Shown piece after piece: positions 21,150 through 31,700 of a DNA stretch of 32,153 bases. This DNA comes from Rhizophagus sp. LPA8_4_AMF. Lineage: Eukaryota; Glomeromycota; Glomeromycetes; Glomerales; Glomeraceae. The stretch spans positions 1-32,153 of the forward strand of contig JADRCO010000508.1 in the NCBI GenBank assembly GCA_021464525.1. The letters run 5' to 3'. The position numbers and the translations under genes are program-made. The notes beneath the pieces are model-generated. The model searched no databases. It had not been told where the DNA came from and saw only the letters and a list, made by a program, of their open reading frames with translations. Within the stretch, counting starts at the first letter, position 1. The number at the start of each line of letters is the position of its first letter.

Positions 21150-21432
21150 GATACTTACAAACTTCAATAATCAGAAATATAAATGGAAAATAGAAGGATC
21201 TGAACTCAGTTTATAAATATGAAAAATACTTTGTTCAAAAAATATACTTTTTAATGGAAAATTTTTAATAATAATGCATTAGCATTACGTTATGGTGGTG
21301 GAAATGAAATTACAATAATAATATGCGAGTATGATATCTTTAATATATGTATTAATATTCAATACCTCATTCACAAAAGGGATGGAATATTAAAGATTTT
21401 TCTGGACCTATATTACCAGTAACAGTCTTGAA

Positions 21433-22530
21433 TTTGAACGATACCGTGGAAGTAACAAAGAAGAAATAATAACGCTTAATAAATAAATGAATACAATCAT
21501 AACTAATATGTTGGGATGTTCCGTTCTAATATCGATATAGTTAAATCAAGTATTTACGACGCTTTTGTAAGCATGAAATGAAAAATTCCGTAGTTTTCTG
21601 GAATATTCAGTCGGAGACTGCCCCAAAGGGGCACAATTTTGATGGCAGCCATAAATGAGTTTCCTGTTTGATAGAGGAAAATAAAATATCCCGTGTTTCG
21701 GTTATTATCTGTAAACCAGATGTCTACTATAATGTTAAACTTGTTTAAAATCAAAAATATATCATTACTTGTTCAAAAAAAGAAGTTTTTTCTATCTTTA
21801 TATTATAAAATATAACATGGTTTATTTAACTCTTTCGATAATAAGAAAATCAAGTTAACTTGTTAGTCTGACAGCTTAATACGATCCATTAGGTTACATT
21901 TTAAAATCCTATTAACATTATTATTTATAAATTATTGATATGCACAAGTTCGTACAAAAATGAAAATATATCTCTCTTTGCATTTATAGGAAAGATAAAC
22001 GGCGAGAAGAAAAAGAATAATATATATACATATAATGCATAAAACATACATGAAATAAATGCTTATTAATTAATTCATAAGTTTTCTATGCACAATTTTT
22101 TAAATTCTGATTTCCTATCAAAGAAATATTTTATGGTACAGACTATTTCTTTAATAATAGTCTATAGTTTCGACGTTGAGTATCTTCTTGATCTTTAACC
22201 GATTAGAATAATCCTGAGCTTATGAGTTACATATGTCACTGAGATTTATTTATTTTTAAGATTTTGGCCTAAACCTATAACAAAAATTACGTAATCTAAA
22301 CTACAAACAAATTATTTTTTGTACGACATAAAGTGCATGTGATGAAAATATTTCAATATTCTCTTATTGTTAATCGGATTTTTAACTCAGAATCTGGATT
22401 CAATTAAAAAACCGCGTGATTAATAGTATGACATAACTATTCAACAAAAATCAGCATTATCGTTTCGTGATTATTATGTTAAATTAAATTAATCAGAAAT
22501 AGATTTTTTCGATGAAACCGACGTCCGCCA
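21433..22530. other. AT-rich stretch with no supported gene
   Basis: No convincing coding or repeat structure. A less AT-rich patch near 21590-21660 (ggagactgccccaaagggg) gives a minus-strand open frame of 66 codons without recognisable features. Confidence 0.35.
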
Positions 22531-22686
22531 ATGGATGTGCAAAAACGTTATAAACACTATAAAGGAAAAAATGTCGAATATGATCTTAAACAAATTCTCG
22601 ATGCCGTGAATAAAGAATTAAACATGTGGCAAGGTCTACGTCACGTAGAGAAAAAGCCCAAAGTATACTCAACAATTGAAAAATGA
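22531..22686 (+). CDS. Short ORF of 51 residues or single exon, unrecognised
   Basis: ATG 22531 to TGA 22686 encodes a hydrophilic peptide beginning MDVQKRYKHYKGKNVEYDLK and containing LDAVNKELNMWQGLRHVEKK. Composition is more balanced than the AT-rich flank, which suggests real coding ancestry. It could be the first exon of the spliced gene just downstream. Confidence 0.3.
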   Translation: MDVQKRYKHYKGKNVEYDLKQILDAVNKELNMWQGLRHVEKKPKVYSTIEK

Positions 22687-22733
22687 TATTGTTTTACTAG
22701 AATATTGTGGTGAAAAGATAGTTAAAGCATAGC

Positions 22734-22832
22734 CAAGCTGTACACTCTTAGTCGATCGGTTATGAACTCAGTTCCTGCCTATATGTTTTCGAGCATCAAG
22801 CTGTACACTCTTAATCGATCGGTTATGAACTC
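22734..22832. repeat. Direct repeat, 36 bp, 63-bp period
   Basis: caagctgtacactcttagtc then gatcggttatgaactc (22734-22769) recurs with one mismatch at 22797-22832. A recent local duplication, probably in an intron or spacer. Confidence 0.7.
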
Positions 22833-22841
22833 TTAGTTAGA

Positions 22842-23202
22842 AGTTGGGATCGAAGTCGGTCCAGATATTAAAATCAAAGAAGGGAACTATAACGGTATAT
22901 CCCGCCGAAGATAGCCCAACGGACACTTGGGTGTTGCCCTCTGGAAAGTTTGTGACCGACGCGATATGTGGTCCCTTTACCCTTCATAATTCCCAGTAAG
23001 TTCTATATCTTTATCTTCTTTTCATTGCTTCACAATCTAACTTATTATTATTTAACATAGTCCATCTAATATGGGGATTGTACGTCTTAGGGCAAAGATC
23101 CGACGACCCGAGTGGATAGATAAGGAAGATCTACAAGAAAGTGTCGAATATCCCAACGATACTCTAAGCCCTGACGTAGAGAACTTTTCAGCGATTTATT
23201 AG
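22842..23202 (+). CDS. Two-exon gene fragment, 3' end, unrecognised
   Basis: An open frame from about 22842 encodes TVYPAEDSPTDTWVLPSGKF and then VTDAICGPFTLHNS. A consensus donor follows at 22996 (gtaagttct), with an acceptor at 23060 (aacatag). The 65-bp intron keeps frame into SNMGIVRLRAKIRRPEWIDK, then EYPNDTLSPDVENF, ending TAG at 23202. The TWVLPSGK segment resembles a repeated Rhizophagus family as I remember it. A 5' start is missing; the 51-residue ORF upstream is a candidate. Confidence 0.45.
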
Positions 23203-23637
23203 AAACTGTAATTATTTAAGAAAACTTTTTATAATAAAACACTAGTGTATATTTATTATATTATTAACTAATTACAGAATTCCCTTACGGAATATTCGGA
23301 ATATCTCCACAATATAGGATTCATACAAAAAACAAACAGATGGAATTCGCCGTAAATATACTCCGGTGGTTGTAAGTATTTTTATATAACGGTGCATTTA
23401 ATGTTGTTAATACCTTGACCATTTGATTTATTTTAATTTTAAGCGCGGACGTAGTGTTTAACCCATGTAGCGCATTCCATTGTCCTTGCGAACAAGAATC
23501 AATTTTAGCCATTTTGAAATATTTTTCAAACGTTCACAACAAATATGTATATATACCGTATGTTTCGGATTTCAATATCAAAATATATGTATATCTTTTT
23601 TTTTGCTTGTAATAATTAAAGCTTTCTTTTAAATAGA

Positions 23638-24158
23638 GGCGAATCCTACCTTCAAGCAAGCGTAAACCAGCGCTTAATTCGGCGTGACCTTAAGCCGGAA
23701 GATGGAAATCCACTAGATCTTAAGATTGATGGAGTTTTTCAGTCTGTTGATAACAGGTCATTCGAATGATCATGTTCGTGGTTTCTGGGGTATGCGAGAT
23801 CTTCTCAATAACATTGCAACGAAGCTTGAATTTGGTGATTATAGGCAGCTTCGTGCATGGTTCCTTCATACGCATGGTAAGTGAAGTGTGATCTTTTGAG
23901 TTTTAACTTCCAAATAACTAATAAATCAAGTGTCCTTGCTTACTAATAGGATAAGACGCTCAAGTTTGGGGAATGGATATACTCGTTAAGAACGTTTATC
24001 GTATGTTTCTCCTTGGTGCTTTCGGTTCCCGATCAGCTGAGAATAGTGCTTCGACCCGAATAAAAACCGTAGATCCATTCCTTGATCTTTTGGCGATTAA
24101 ATCGGGTCCGGATGATCGACAACCAGGAATTCCATTGATCTATGCCGGATCCGGATGA
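23638..24158 (+). pseudogene. Unrecognised gene fragment, one frameshift, 3' end replaced by a repeat element
   Basis: Behind an acceptor-like aaatag, the frame reads GESYLQASVNQRLIRRDLKP, then DLKIDGVFQSVDN. A frame shift near 23755 continues SNDHVRGFWGMRDLLNNIAT, then LRAWFLHTH. A donor at 23877 (gtaagtg) joins in phase to 23956 (after ggataag), giving DAQVWGMDILVKNVYRMFLL, then LDLLAIKSGPDDRQ. Using the earlier acceptor (aatag) would put TAA in frame. The last codons (24143-24158) already belong to the ATCCGGAT element, so the natural C-terminus is lost. Higher GC than flanks. Family unknown. Confidence 0.45.
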
Positions 24159-24215
24159 TCGACAATAAGGAATGGATCATCCGGTTTTCATCCGGGTCGA
24201 AGCACTAGCTGAGAA
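24105..24215. repeat. Second ATCCGGAT-type element, with a doubled CCGGATGATCGACAA unit
   Basis: ccggatgatcgacaaccagg and ccggatgatcgacaataagg are direct repeats 43 bp apart. Next comes a ttttcatccgg core and tcgaagcacta, matching the element at 2.70-2.79 kb. The element overlaps the broken end of the upstream gene fragment. Confidence 0.5.
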
Positions 24216-24818
24216 GATCATCACGAACTTTGAACTACTGCCATGTGATCATCAGGTGCTGGTCCGGAATTGATCGATGGTCCGAAACTGAATGGTAATA
24301 CGAAAGTAAACATTAATGATAACATATCAAGCATATTTAATATATTGAATATATAAAACTTATTAAATTTATAAAACATATGTATTTTGTTAGATATATT
24401 TATATGTTAAATTTATTAGATATATTAAACACTTATTATATGCATATTTTATTATAAATATAGGTCGAATTTTTGTAGTAATATTTCTTTCAGATAATAA
24501 CAGATAATAAGATTCCAATAATTAATAAAGTTTTATCTAAAAGTAAATTTGATTTTTGTTTGAAATCCTTTATTCGTGTTGGGAGTATATGCCGACGTAC
24601 AGTGCTATACTACACGTCTGATTGGATAATTTTCGTTATATCATTTATTCATATACTATTTATTAAATACAACCCTTCTGCTTGCATAATTAATTAAATT
24701 GCTTATTATTTTAAGCGTTAAAGAATTGACCTAACACTACCAATATTATGGAATTTCGGTGTAAGTTCATAATTTTTTTTGTGAAGTATCTCATTTCCGA
24801 TCTTTTTTTTTTATACAG
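24216..24818. other. AT-rich spacer, no supported gene
   Basis: Mostly AT-rich with ATATTTATAAAT-like patches. A possible donor (gtaagttc, 24761) after ATG 24748 could pair with the acceptor at 24818, but the join is out of frame with the next ORF. Confidence 0.3.
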
Positions 24819-25025
24819 AAAGGTTTAAATGACACTGTTGATGTACTTGGGAATTTAAAGAAGTCACACAATCGCAATTCAATTATATCTAAAAAATTGG
24901 AATTGAAAACATATATTCGTCATATTAAACAATCTCCCAAAAAACCTACTGGCAAATAAAAAGCGCGTAATATCAATCCAATGAAGCGTGGATCCGTCTT
25001 CACCTTCACCAATGCCAAAAAATGA
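24819..25025 (+). pseudogene. Terminal exon of an unrecognised basic protein with one in-frame TAA
   Basis: Behind a polypyrimidine tract and acceptor (tttatacag, 24818) the frame encodes GLNDTVDVLGNLKKSHNRN, then LKTYIRHIKQSPKKPTGK. It meets TAA at 24957-24959 and continues in the same frame KARNINPMKRGSVFTFTNAK to TGA at 25025. Strongly basic, possibly RNA- or DNA-binding. It is either a short real C-terminus or a longer exon broken by one nonsense change. Confidence 0.35.
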
Positions 25026-25430
25026 ATCTTTTTAATAGCTAGACAAAATAGACAGAATAATAATATATGAACATTAATTTGTTAATTGCAAAGAAACAAA
25101 TCTTACAATGTATACAAAACTTTTAGCGATTAAAAATATTAAATATGCATATATACGACGTATCTTATTATTATCGTGATTGAAGTGATTGAAGAGGTTA
25201 GCTAACGTTTAATTTGAAGAAATTTTCTAAATTTTTTATAGATTGTCGAGCTCTTTATCCCCCCTATTTGTTAACCGATTTTGGCACATACGCATTTCTT
25301 TATTATAATTTAATACAAATTACGTTGCATTAAAGGAAATATTTAGCAGTTAGACCTTATTTTCCGGAGCGTAGCGGAAGTGAATTATGTGAAAACTCTA
25401 TTCTCTGCAGAATGGGTTAGTTTTTTTGTA
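25026..25430. other. AT-rich spacer, no supported gene
   Basis: No open frame or element boundary is visible. A short palindromic patch (ttccggagcgtagcggaa) occurs at about 25362. Confidence 0.3.
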
Positions 25431-25755
25431 CTAGTTCTCTGCAATGTCTAACTGGAATAGTCTAACCAAAAAATTCTATACACTATATATTGTAGTGTAT
25501 ATATTAATTTCCGCAAAGTCTAACTAACAAAAATTCTAACCAAAAATAAAATCTGACCAGAATATCCATGTAAGAATTTCGTATAGTAATGTGTTAGTTT
25601 CTGAAATGTCCAACTTAAATTGTCTATCCAAAATTGCTAACCAACAATTGTCTAACAAAACAAACGGGAAAATATCTAACCGAAAAATATCACTAAAAAA
25701 TCGTATGGTGAATGTACTAATTCCTGCAAACTTTAACCTAAGTATTTAACTAAGT
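25431..25755. repeat. Degenerate tandem repeat, 75-115 bp units with TCTAACC / CTAACCAA motifs
   Basis: Units begin near 25431, 25505, 25603 and 25718 with ttctctgcaatgtctaac, ttccgcaaagtctaac, ttctgaaatgtccaac and ttcctgcaaactttaac. Each is followed by ctaacc- or ctatcc-containing AT-rich sequence. Heavily diverged and non-coding. Confidence 0.5.
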
Positions 25756-25867
25756 GTATTTGATTATACCGAGCATAGTAGATTCACTATATACTAATAA
25801 CAAAACTATATATGTACCAATTCTGGTATGACTACGCACATATGATGAAAATTCAATATTGCTAAAA

Positions 25868-26130
25868 TATTTTACACCAGCAGAAAAGAGTCTTTGGGAG
25901 CTTACCACTGAAGTTAATATGAGCTCTAAAGTGGTGTATTAGGAAATCATGTTAGAATACAACAACTTGTAGCCGCCAACGGGACAGGTTTTCTTGAGAG
26001 GTATTCTTTGGATAAAAATATGTGCCTTGGATATTCCAAAGTCATTTCAATAAAATAGAAAAACAATGCTCATATCTTGCAATAGTACATCATGAAATCT
26101 CACCAGTGTTTCTAATGCGCGGCTTTCTGC
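25868..26130 (+). pseudogene. Relic ORF with repeated in-frame TAG codons
   Basis: The frame reads YFTPAEKSLWELTTEVNMSS, then TAG (25940), then EIMLEYNNL, TAG (25970) and PPTGQVFLR. A one-base shift then gives RYSLDKNMCLGYSKVISIK, TAG, KNNAHILQ, TAG and YIMKSHQC. The stretches between stops look protein-like. Function unknown. It may be an upstream part of the next feature. Confidence 0.3.
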
Positions 26131-26626
26131 TTGGATTTAATATAGGTTATCTTGTTCTTTTCCAATTTCTACTTTTTAAAACAACCGCACTTTTGCATCT
26201 GCTACAATAACATGGTTATAAAATTTCAATGAAATTATTAATACAGTAAATCAGGTGTAACAATTTGACATTGTAGCGAAGCTAAGGACTATATTTATAA
26301 GAGCACATGGCGATTTCCGGTTGTTCACACTGAAATTTTGTGATATATTGATAAATAAAAAGATAAAAAGATAAAAAGTAACTCACAACGGTTTCCGTTT
26401 CCTAGTATTATAATACTATTATTTATACTATTATACAATCTATAATTAATCAATTAAAATTAAATCATAAAATTTACAATAAATCTTATCATTTCAATCT
26501 ACAAATTGAATTTAAAAATCATGATTGAGAAAACAAATTTATTAGCTATTTCTGAGCCATAAACTTCATGCCACTTTGAGCAGTGTATTATTATTACCAT
26601 CTTTTCACTTGCACTACTCAACGTAA

Positions 26627-27000
26627 TTTAACCAACTTCCTCGTTCTATTAAAAATGAATATGGCGACGTCTCCCAAGTCCCAACTCAAAAATATCCACT
26701 ATCAGTAGAACAGGCGAGTAGTATTCATCTAGAAGTAGAAGAATTGATGAATCGTGAGGTTTTCAATTATACAAAGAAAAAGGATCGTCAATGAGAGCAA
26801 GTATTCTTTAACAGGTTAGTTTTATTCGAATACTCTTTGTTTCTCATGGCAGAAAGAGGGATAGTTACGATTTTTCCATTACAATTTACCATAAAGAAAT
26901 TTTTGAACTTCACTCGAGCCTCTTACGTAAGAAAAAATATCTTTATTCTGAAATAATTGGCGAGAAATACTTTGATGAGTTTTCGCCAGAGTGGTGGTAA
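26627..27000 (+). pseudogene. Two-exon relic with one in-frame TGA, unrecognised
   Basis: Exon 26627-26814 encodes NQLPRSIKNEYGDVSQVPTQ, then YPLSVEQASSIHLEVEELMN and NYTKKKDRQ, with TGA at 26792-26794. A 38-bp intron (gttagt...tggcag) keeps frame into KRDSYDFSITIYHKEIFELH, then SEIIGEKYFDEFSPEWW, ending TAA at 27000. A 38-bp intron is unusually short, so part may have been deleted. Without splicing another frame is also open for about 45 codons. No domain recognised. Confidence 0.35.
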
Positions 27001-28624
27001 CTTTAATTTGTAGTTCCACCTACAGTTACATCTACAGTGGGATCACCATTCAACCAATAATACAGTATATCATTGAGTTGGCCTCAACTATTATTTCCGT
27101 TCTCTTTTTTTTCCTTTTGAATCTTTTATTACGATGTAGTATACAGATAGTATATCTGTTATTGTACATTATGACTTTTAATTTTTCTTCACAATTATCA
27201 ATTCATTCTCATCATTTTTATAAATAATATTTGTGGGCTACATTTACTATAGCAAAAAATTGTACGCTGGTGATTAAAATTCGTTATTACTTAACGATGA
27301 TTTGTAGATCAATTTCTTTCGAAGGTATTTTAAAGCTTTTTTTTAAAAAAAAATTACTGGAGATTTAAATAGAATAGTGAAGGAATACACCCGGTTAGAA
27401 TATAAATTTTCACGTGAGTAAAATTCGTTAATATACTGTTCAACATTTTAATAAATTCTATATATTGAAATCTTCGCTATACTGACATTTTAAATTCGAG
27501 CTACAAGTTAATAGAAAATTTGCTTTAAAACAAGAATAGCTATTTATAAAAGATTCTGTATCAGATCTTTTCTTTGTTATATCATGTTATTAAATATATA
27601 AAATTCGTTGTAATTAGAGGGTGAACTTATTGTGAATTTTAATATTTCCCTTAATTTTGCTATTAAAATAATTCGGGTGTTTAAAGTTCAACTATACATA
27701 TTTTATCTATAGTCTTTCCACACCTTTTTTATATTTTTTATATTCATTCCTCAGAGAATTTTTGGTGGAACATACTAAACGGTATTGTATTAGCCATATT
27801 TGGATGCGCCACACAATTGTGGATCTGATTGTTTCTCATTTACGTCATAAGATCATGTAATCATTTTAACTTTTTGTAGACATAATTAAAAAGTCTTTCC
27901 TTTAATCTGTTTGTTAATAATAGCGAAATTTGCAAAATATTTCTATATTTTTAAATTTTATTTATAATGATTGCATAAATCTTATTTGACTCTTAACGAA
28001 TAACAATAATTATAATAAATAAAGAAATCATATACAGTATTACCTACTATCCGTTCATTTAATCTACTGTATATAATTCAAGAAATTGAAGCTATTATTC
28101 ACAAATCACAATGGTCACAGATAACATCATTTAGTGCATTTGTATGTTTATTTGTGGACCTTCTCATAAATAGACATAACACGAGTTGAATTCACATACT
28201 GGTTTCTAACTTATTTAAGATGGTTGGGTATTCTGGGTAATAAATAATAATTTTTCCCGTTAAAAAAAATAATAATACTTTTTAAATAAAATACGTTCAC
28301 GATTACCTCATTATAAAACGCTCATTTATTTAATTAATTTATGCATAAAACCGATTTTTGGTAAAAATTATCATCATCATGTGCATGTTGCGAAACATGT
28401 TTGTTTACAATTTACTCTTTTTGTATATCTTCAATGAACTGAACTTTTAATATTGTTTTACAATCTCATGCATTATGGCGCAATCTCATTATACTCACAA
28501 TATGAAATTTTTTTTTTGAATGAATTCTAATATAAAAAAAGCAAGTAATGGCTTCTAATTTTTTACCACAGTTATTTAAAAATGTAAGTCTTTAATAATT
28601 CTATTAACCATAAATAGTAACGTC
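27001..28624. other. Long AT-rich stretch without a supported gene
   Basis: Both strands are rich in stops. The hydrophobic open frame at 26991-27227 looks like AT-rich chance. No repeats with definable ends and no RNA gene seen. Confidence 0.4.
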
Positions 28625-28717
28625 GATTCAGATGTTTTTGTTATTTATTCTTACGATTTTCTCTCCTTTTTAACAAATTCCTTTCACGTTTGGTGAAAAA
28701 AAAAACTACAATTCTCC

Positions 28718-31700
28718 ATGGGTGATGAAACACATGTAATTCAAATAAGTGGTGATAGGCATGATAACGTTGATAATGAAATTGTACCGCACAACCCACG
28801 CGACTCGTGTATAGGGATTTGAATCGATTTCCATTATTAGAATCGATTTTAAAATCGATTAATCGCGATTAATCATTTCGCAAATTTGATTCTGAGATTC
28901 GATTTTCGATTTTTGGTAATCAAAATTAATCGAATTTATACTAGGGATTGGAATCGATTTCCATTATTAGAATTGATTCTAAAATCAATTAATCATTATA
29001 CAAACTCTGATCACGTGACAGTTAGAAATTTATGGAGATTAACATATAAATTTCCTTTTTTGGAATTTCAATGAAATCCATTGGACAACAAATTTTCCTT
29101 TTTTTGAAATTTGTGCAATGTCACGTGATACTGACATTCTTATATCGACGATACTGTGCCACAATATGTAAATTCGATTTTATTCAATAATCGATTTTAA
29201 AATCGATTCTTATCAATTTTCGATAAATTCGATTATCATAAAATCGATTCCAATCCCTACTCGCGTAATGTGCACAATGGAAAACAAATATTTTCAGTAT
29301 CTTTATCCCCTAATGGTAAATATGTCGTTACATATAGCAAATATGATAAATCAATTGAAGGATGGATCGTAGAAGATTCTAAACTGATACTAGATCCTGA
29401 AACGAATGTTTATGAATTACCAAAAAAATGGGAGGATATTTATGAGATTAAAGTAAATGATAGTAAAGTTGTTTGTTTTATGTATAGAAGTGATTATGAA
29501 ATTTGTGTAGAAATCTTTAAAATGTCAAATGAACATCAGCAAATTAAACTTAATTCACTGGAGCGTTGGTGGAGTAGAAATCATCCTATGATTTATTTCA
29601 ATAAAAAATGGCAATTTTATAATACTTGACCTTCGGAATATATTAGTTTATTCTACGCATGATAAGATGAGATGAGTTTAACGTCATCTCATGAACTATT
29701 ATATAACAAAATAATAAAAGGAGTGACTATTGATGATAATAATACGTGGATTATTTCTCCAAATTATTTATTTCTTTGGGACTTGGAAACATTTCAATTG
29801 AAATTTAGTTATTCACTTAGATTTACGACAACTTATACTGATGAAAGTGACGAAAGTGATAAAAGTAAAGATATTGACAAAAAGTTTATAGTAATATATA
29901 AAGAAAGTTTAATCGGAATAAAATATTATAATGAAATTGCAATTTTTTTAAAAATGTACATTTTCCGATTCGAAATATTCAATTAAAAAATTCTGATATG
30001 AAAATAGAATTGTGTCAAGTACAAAATAATGTTTATCTTTTGGCTTTTAATATACCTGAAAAAGACGAAGAACAGGATATAATCTTGTATAGTATAACTG
30101 ATATCAATAATAAACAACAACCCATAGATGCATCAAAGATTTTTAATGATGAGAACTACAAGAATAAGTTTATCCTTTATGAATATAATTCAGAATCAAA
30201 AGAAGCATTTGGATTAATTAATGGAAAATTTTCATATATTAATTTATCGGATTTAAATTTGCATGTATTTTTTGAATCTCATAAGGAAGAAGATGATTTG
30301 GTTGGTTGGAATGATTACTTGAGTCAAACTTTTGAGAAGAAATATTATAATGATACTTTGGCTTTTCCTGATATGGAAAATATTAGATCTTTATTTTCTG
30401 AATCTTCTAATAATTTGAAAAAGATTAGATCTTTATTTTCTAATGAACGTAAAAATAAAAATATTGCAACTATAGATACAAACTTCAATAATCAAAATTA
30501 TAAATGGAGAATAGAACTGAAAAACGATAAACTCGATAAACTCGATAAACTCTCAGTTTATTCAGATAAAGAAGAATTTCTGTGTTCAAAAGATTTAGGT
30601 ATCAAGTTGAGGACGCTGAACTGGAGAATTCTTAACAATAATGCGTTAGCATTACGACTTGATTATGATAATTTTATGATAATATACGAGTATGATATCC
30701 ATTACAAATATATTAAAACTCAATACTTCATTTACAAAATGGGAGGACTAAAAGATTTTTCTGGACCTATATTACCAATGATAGATATAGATATAGCAAA
30801 CCTCAAAGAAAATTATTATTATAGTTATAAACAATATTTCACAATATTGTCAAAAAGTATCATTAGTATCATTGAAGATGAAAGATGCCTTGCGAAATAT
30901 GGACCAATTTTATTATCAAATTTAATAAAGTCGTCTAATTCATATGTAACTCGTTATATAGAAGATATTTATAACAAATGCATGAAACTTTATTAAAGAA
31001 AATCCAAAAAGAAATATGAAATTTCTGAATATTATAATAACATTTATGAATGATTTATATGAAAAGTATCCTGATTACATAACAAAATTTAATTCTGAAA
31101 TGTTCATGATTTTAGACCCTTTTAATGAAAGAATTGTGGATGATGAATATTCACATTTTCATACTTTTAGCTATGAAGTAGAAATTCGTAAAATATCATA
31201 TCAATATATTATTAAATTTATTGTATATATTTTAGCAATTCTATGTTTGATTATTTTAATTTTAATATGGTTACCATTTATAATTATAATTGCAATTATT
31301 GTTTTAATCATAAACCTAAGAAAGCTTTCTGATTTTCCTATGGAATTTTTTATTATTATTCTAAGTGCTGCTGGTATGCTGCTGATAAACATTGAGAAAC
31401 AACGCAAACAACAAATTGTTCTTATTGTACCTTATATTGATTATTGTCATTATCCTTTTGAATATAGTTGGTGGAAAGAAATAATTTATCCTCAATCGAG
31501 TGTTTTTACTGATACTTGTAAAAAAGAATTTTATACAAATTGGAATGGTGAAGCAATTATTAATTTTAAATGGAATACATTTGGAAGGATATATTATTTT
31601 GTTATTTGGTTATTATTTATGGTTTTTCTTGTATGTTTTACAATTGCTTCTTATCCTACAAATTCTATAAATCAAGAAATTCGTTCTAAGCTTTATCAAA

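Larger units (their letters stand above)
20405..21166 (+). repeat. 17-bp target-site duplication around the LINE-type insertion
   Basis: gatacttacaaacttca is present at 20405-20421 and again, identical, at 21150-21166. The intact gene and the third copy have only one corresponding site (ataatgataccttagctttt at 4012), and in the pseudogene the sequence resumes after the second repeat with aataatcagaaatataaatg. A 17-bp perfect duplication indicates a recent target-primed insertion. Confidence 0.88.
19425..21432 (+). pseudogene. Degenerate second copy of the TRP-like channel gene, split by a LINE-type insertion
   Basis: The start (ATG 19425, MGDEIIQIVDEK) and about 100 bp of 5' flank match the intact gene. 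Identity is recognisable through exon 1 up to the region of residue about 510 (ttttctggacctatattacc near 21400), with many frameshifts and small deletions (for example near 19550, 19635 and 19800). The copy is interrupted at 20422-21149 by an inserted element. No membrane-region exons follow, so the 3' half is lost. It cannot encode a channel. Confidence 0.85.

Noticed and set aside
26991-27227. Hydrophobic plus-strand open frame of 78 codons
   Set aside because: It overlaps the end of a better supported spliced frame, starts without a good context and has the composition of AT-rich chance sequence.
28886-29074. Plus-strand open frame of 62 codons
   Set aside because: It lies inside the non-autonomous inverted-repeat element and reads its AATCGATT palindromes; it is not a gene.
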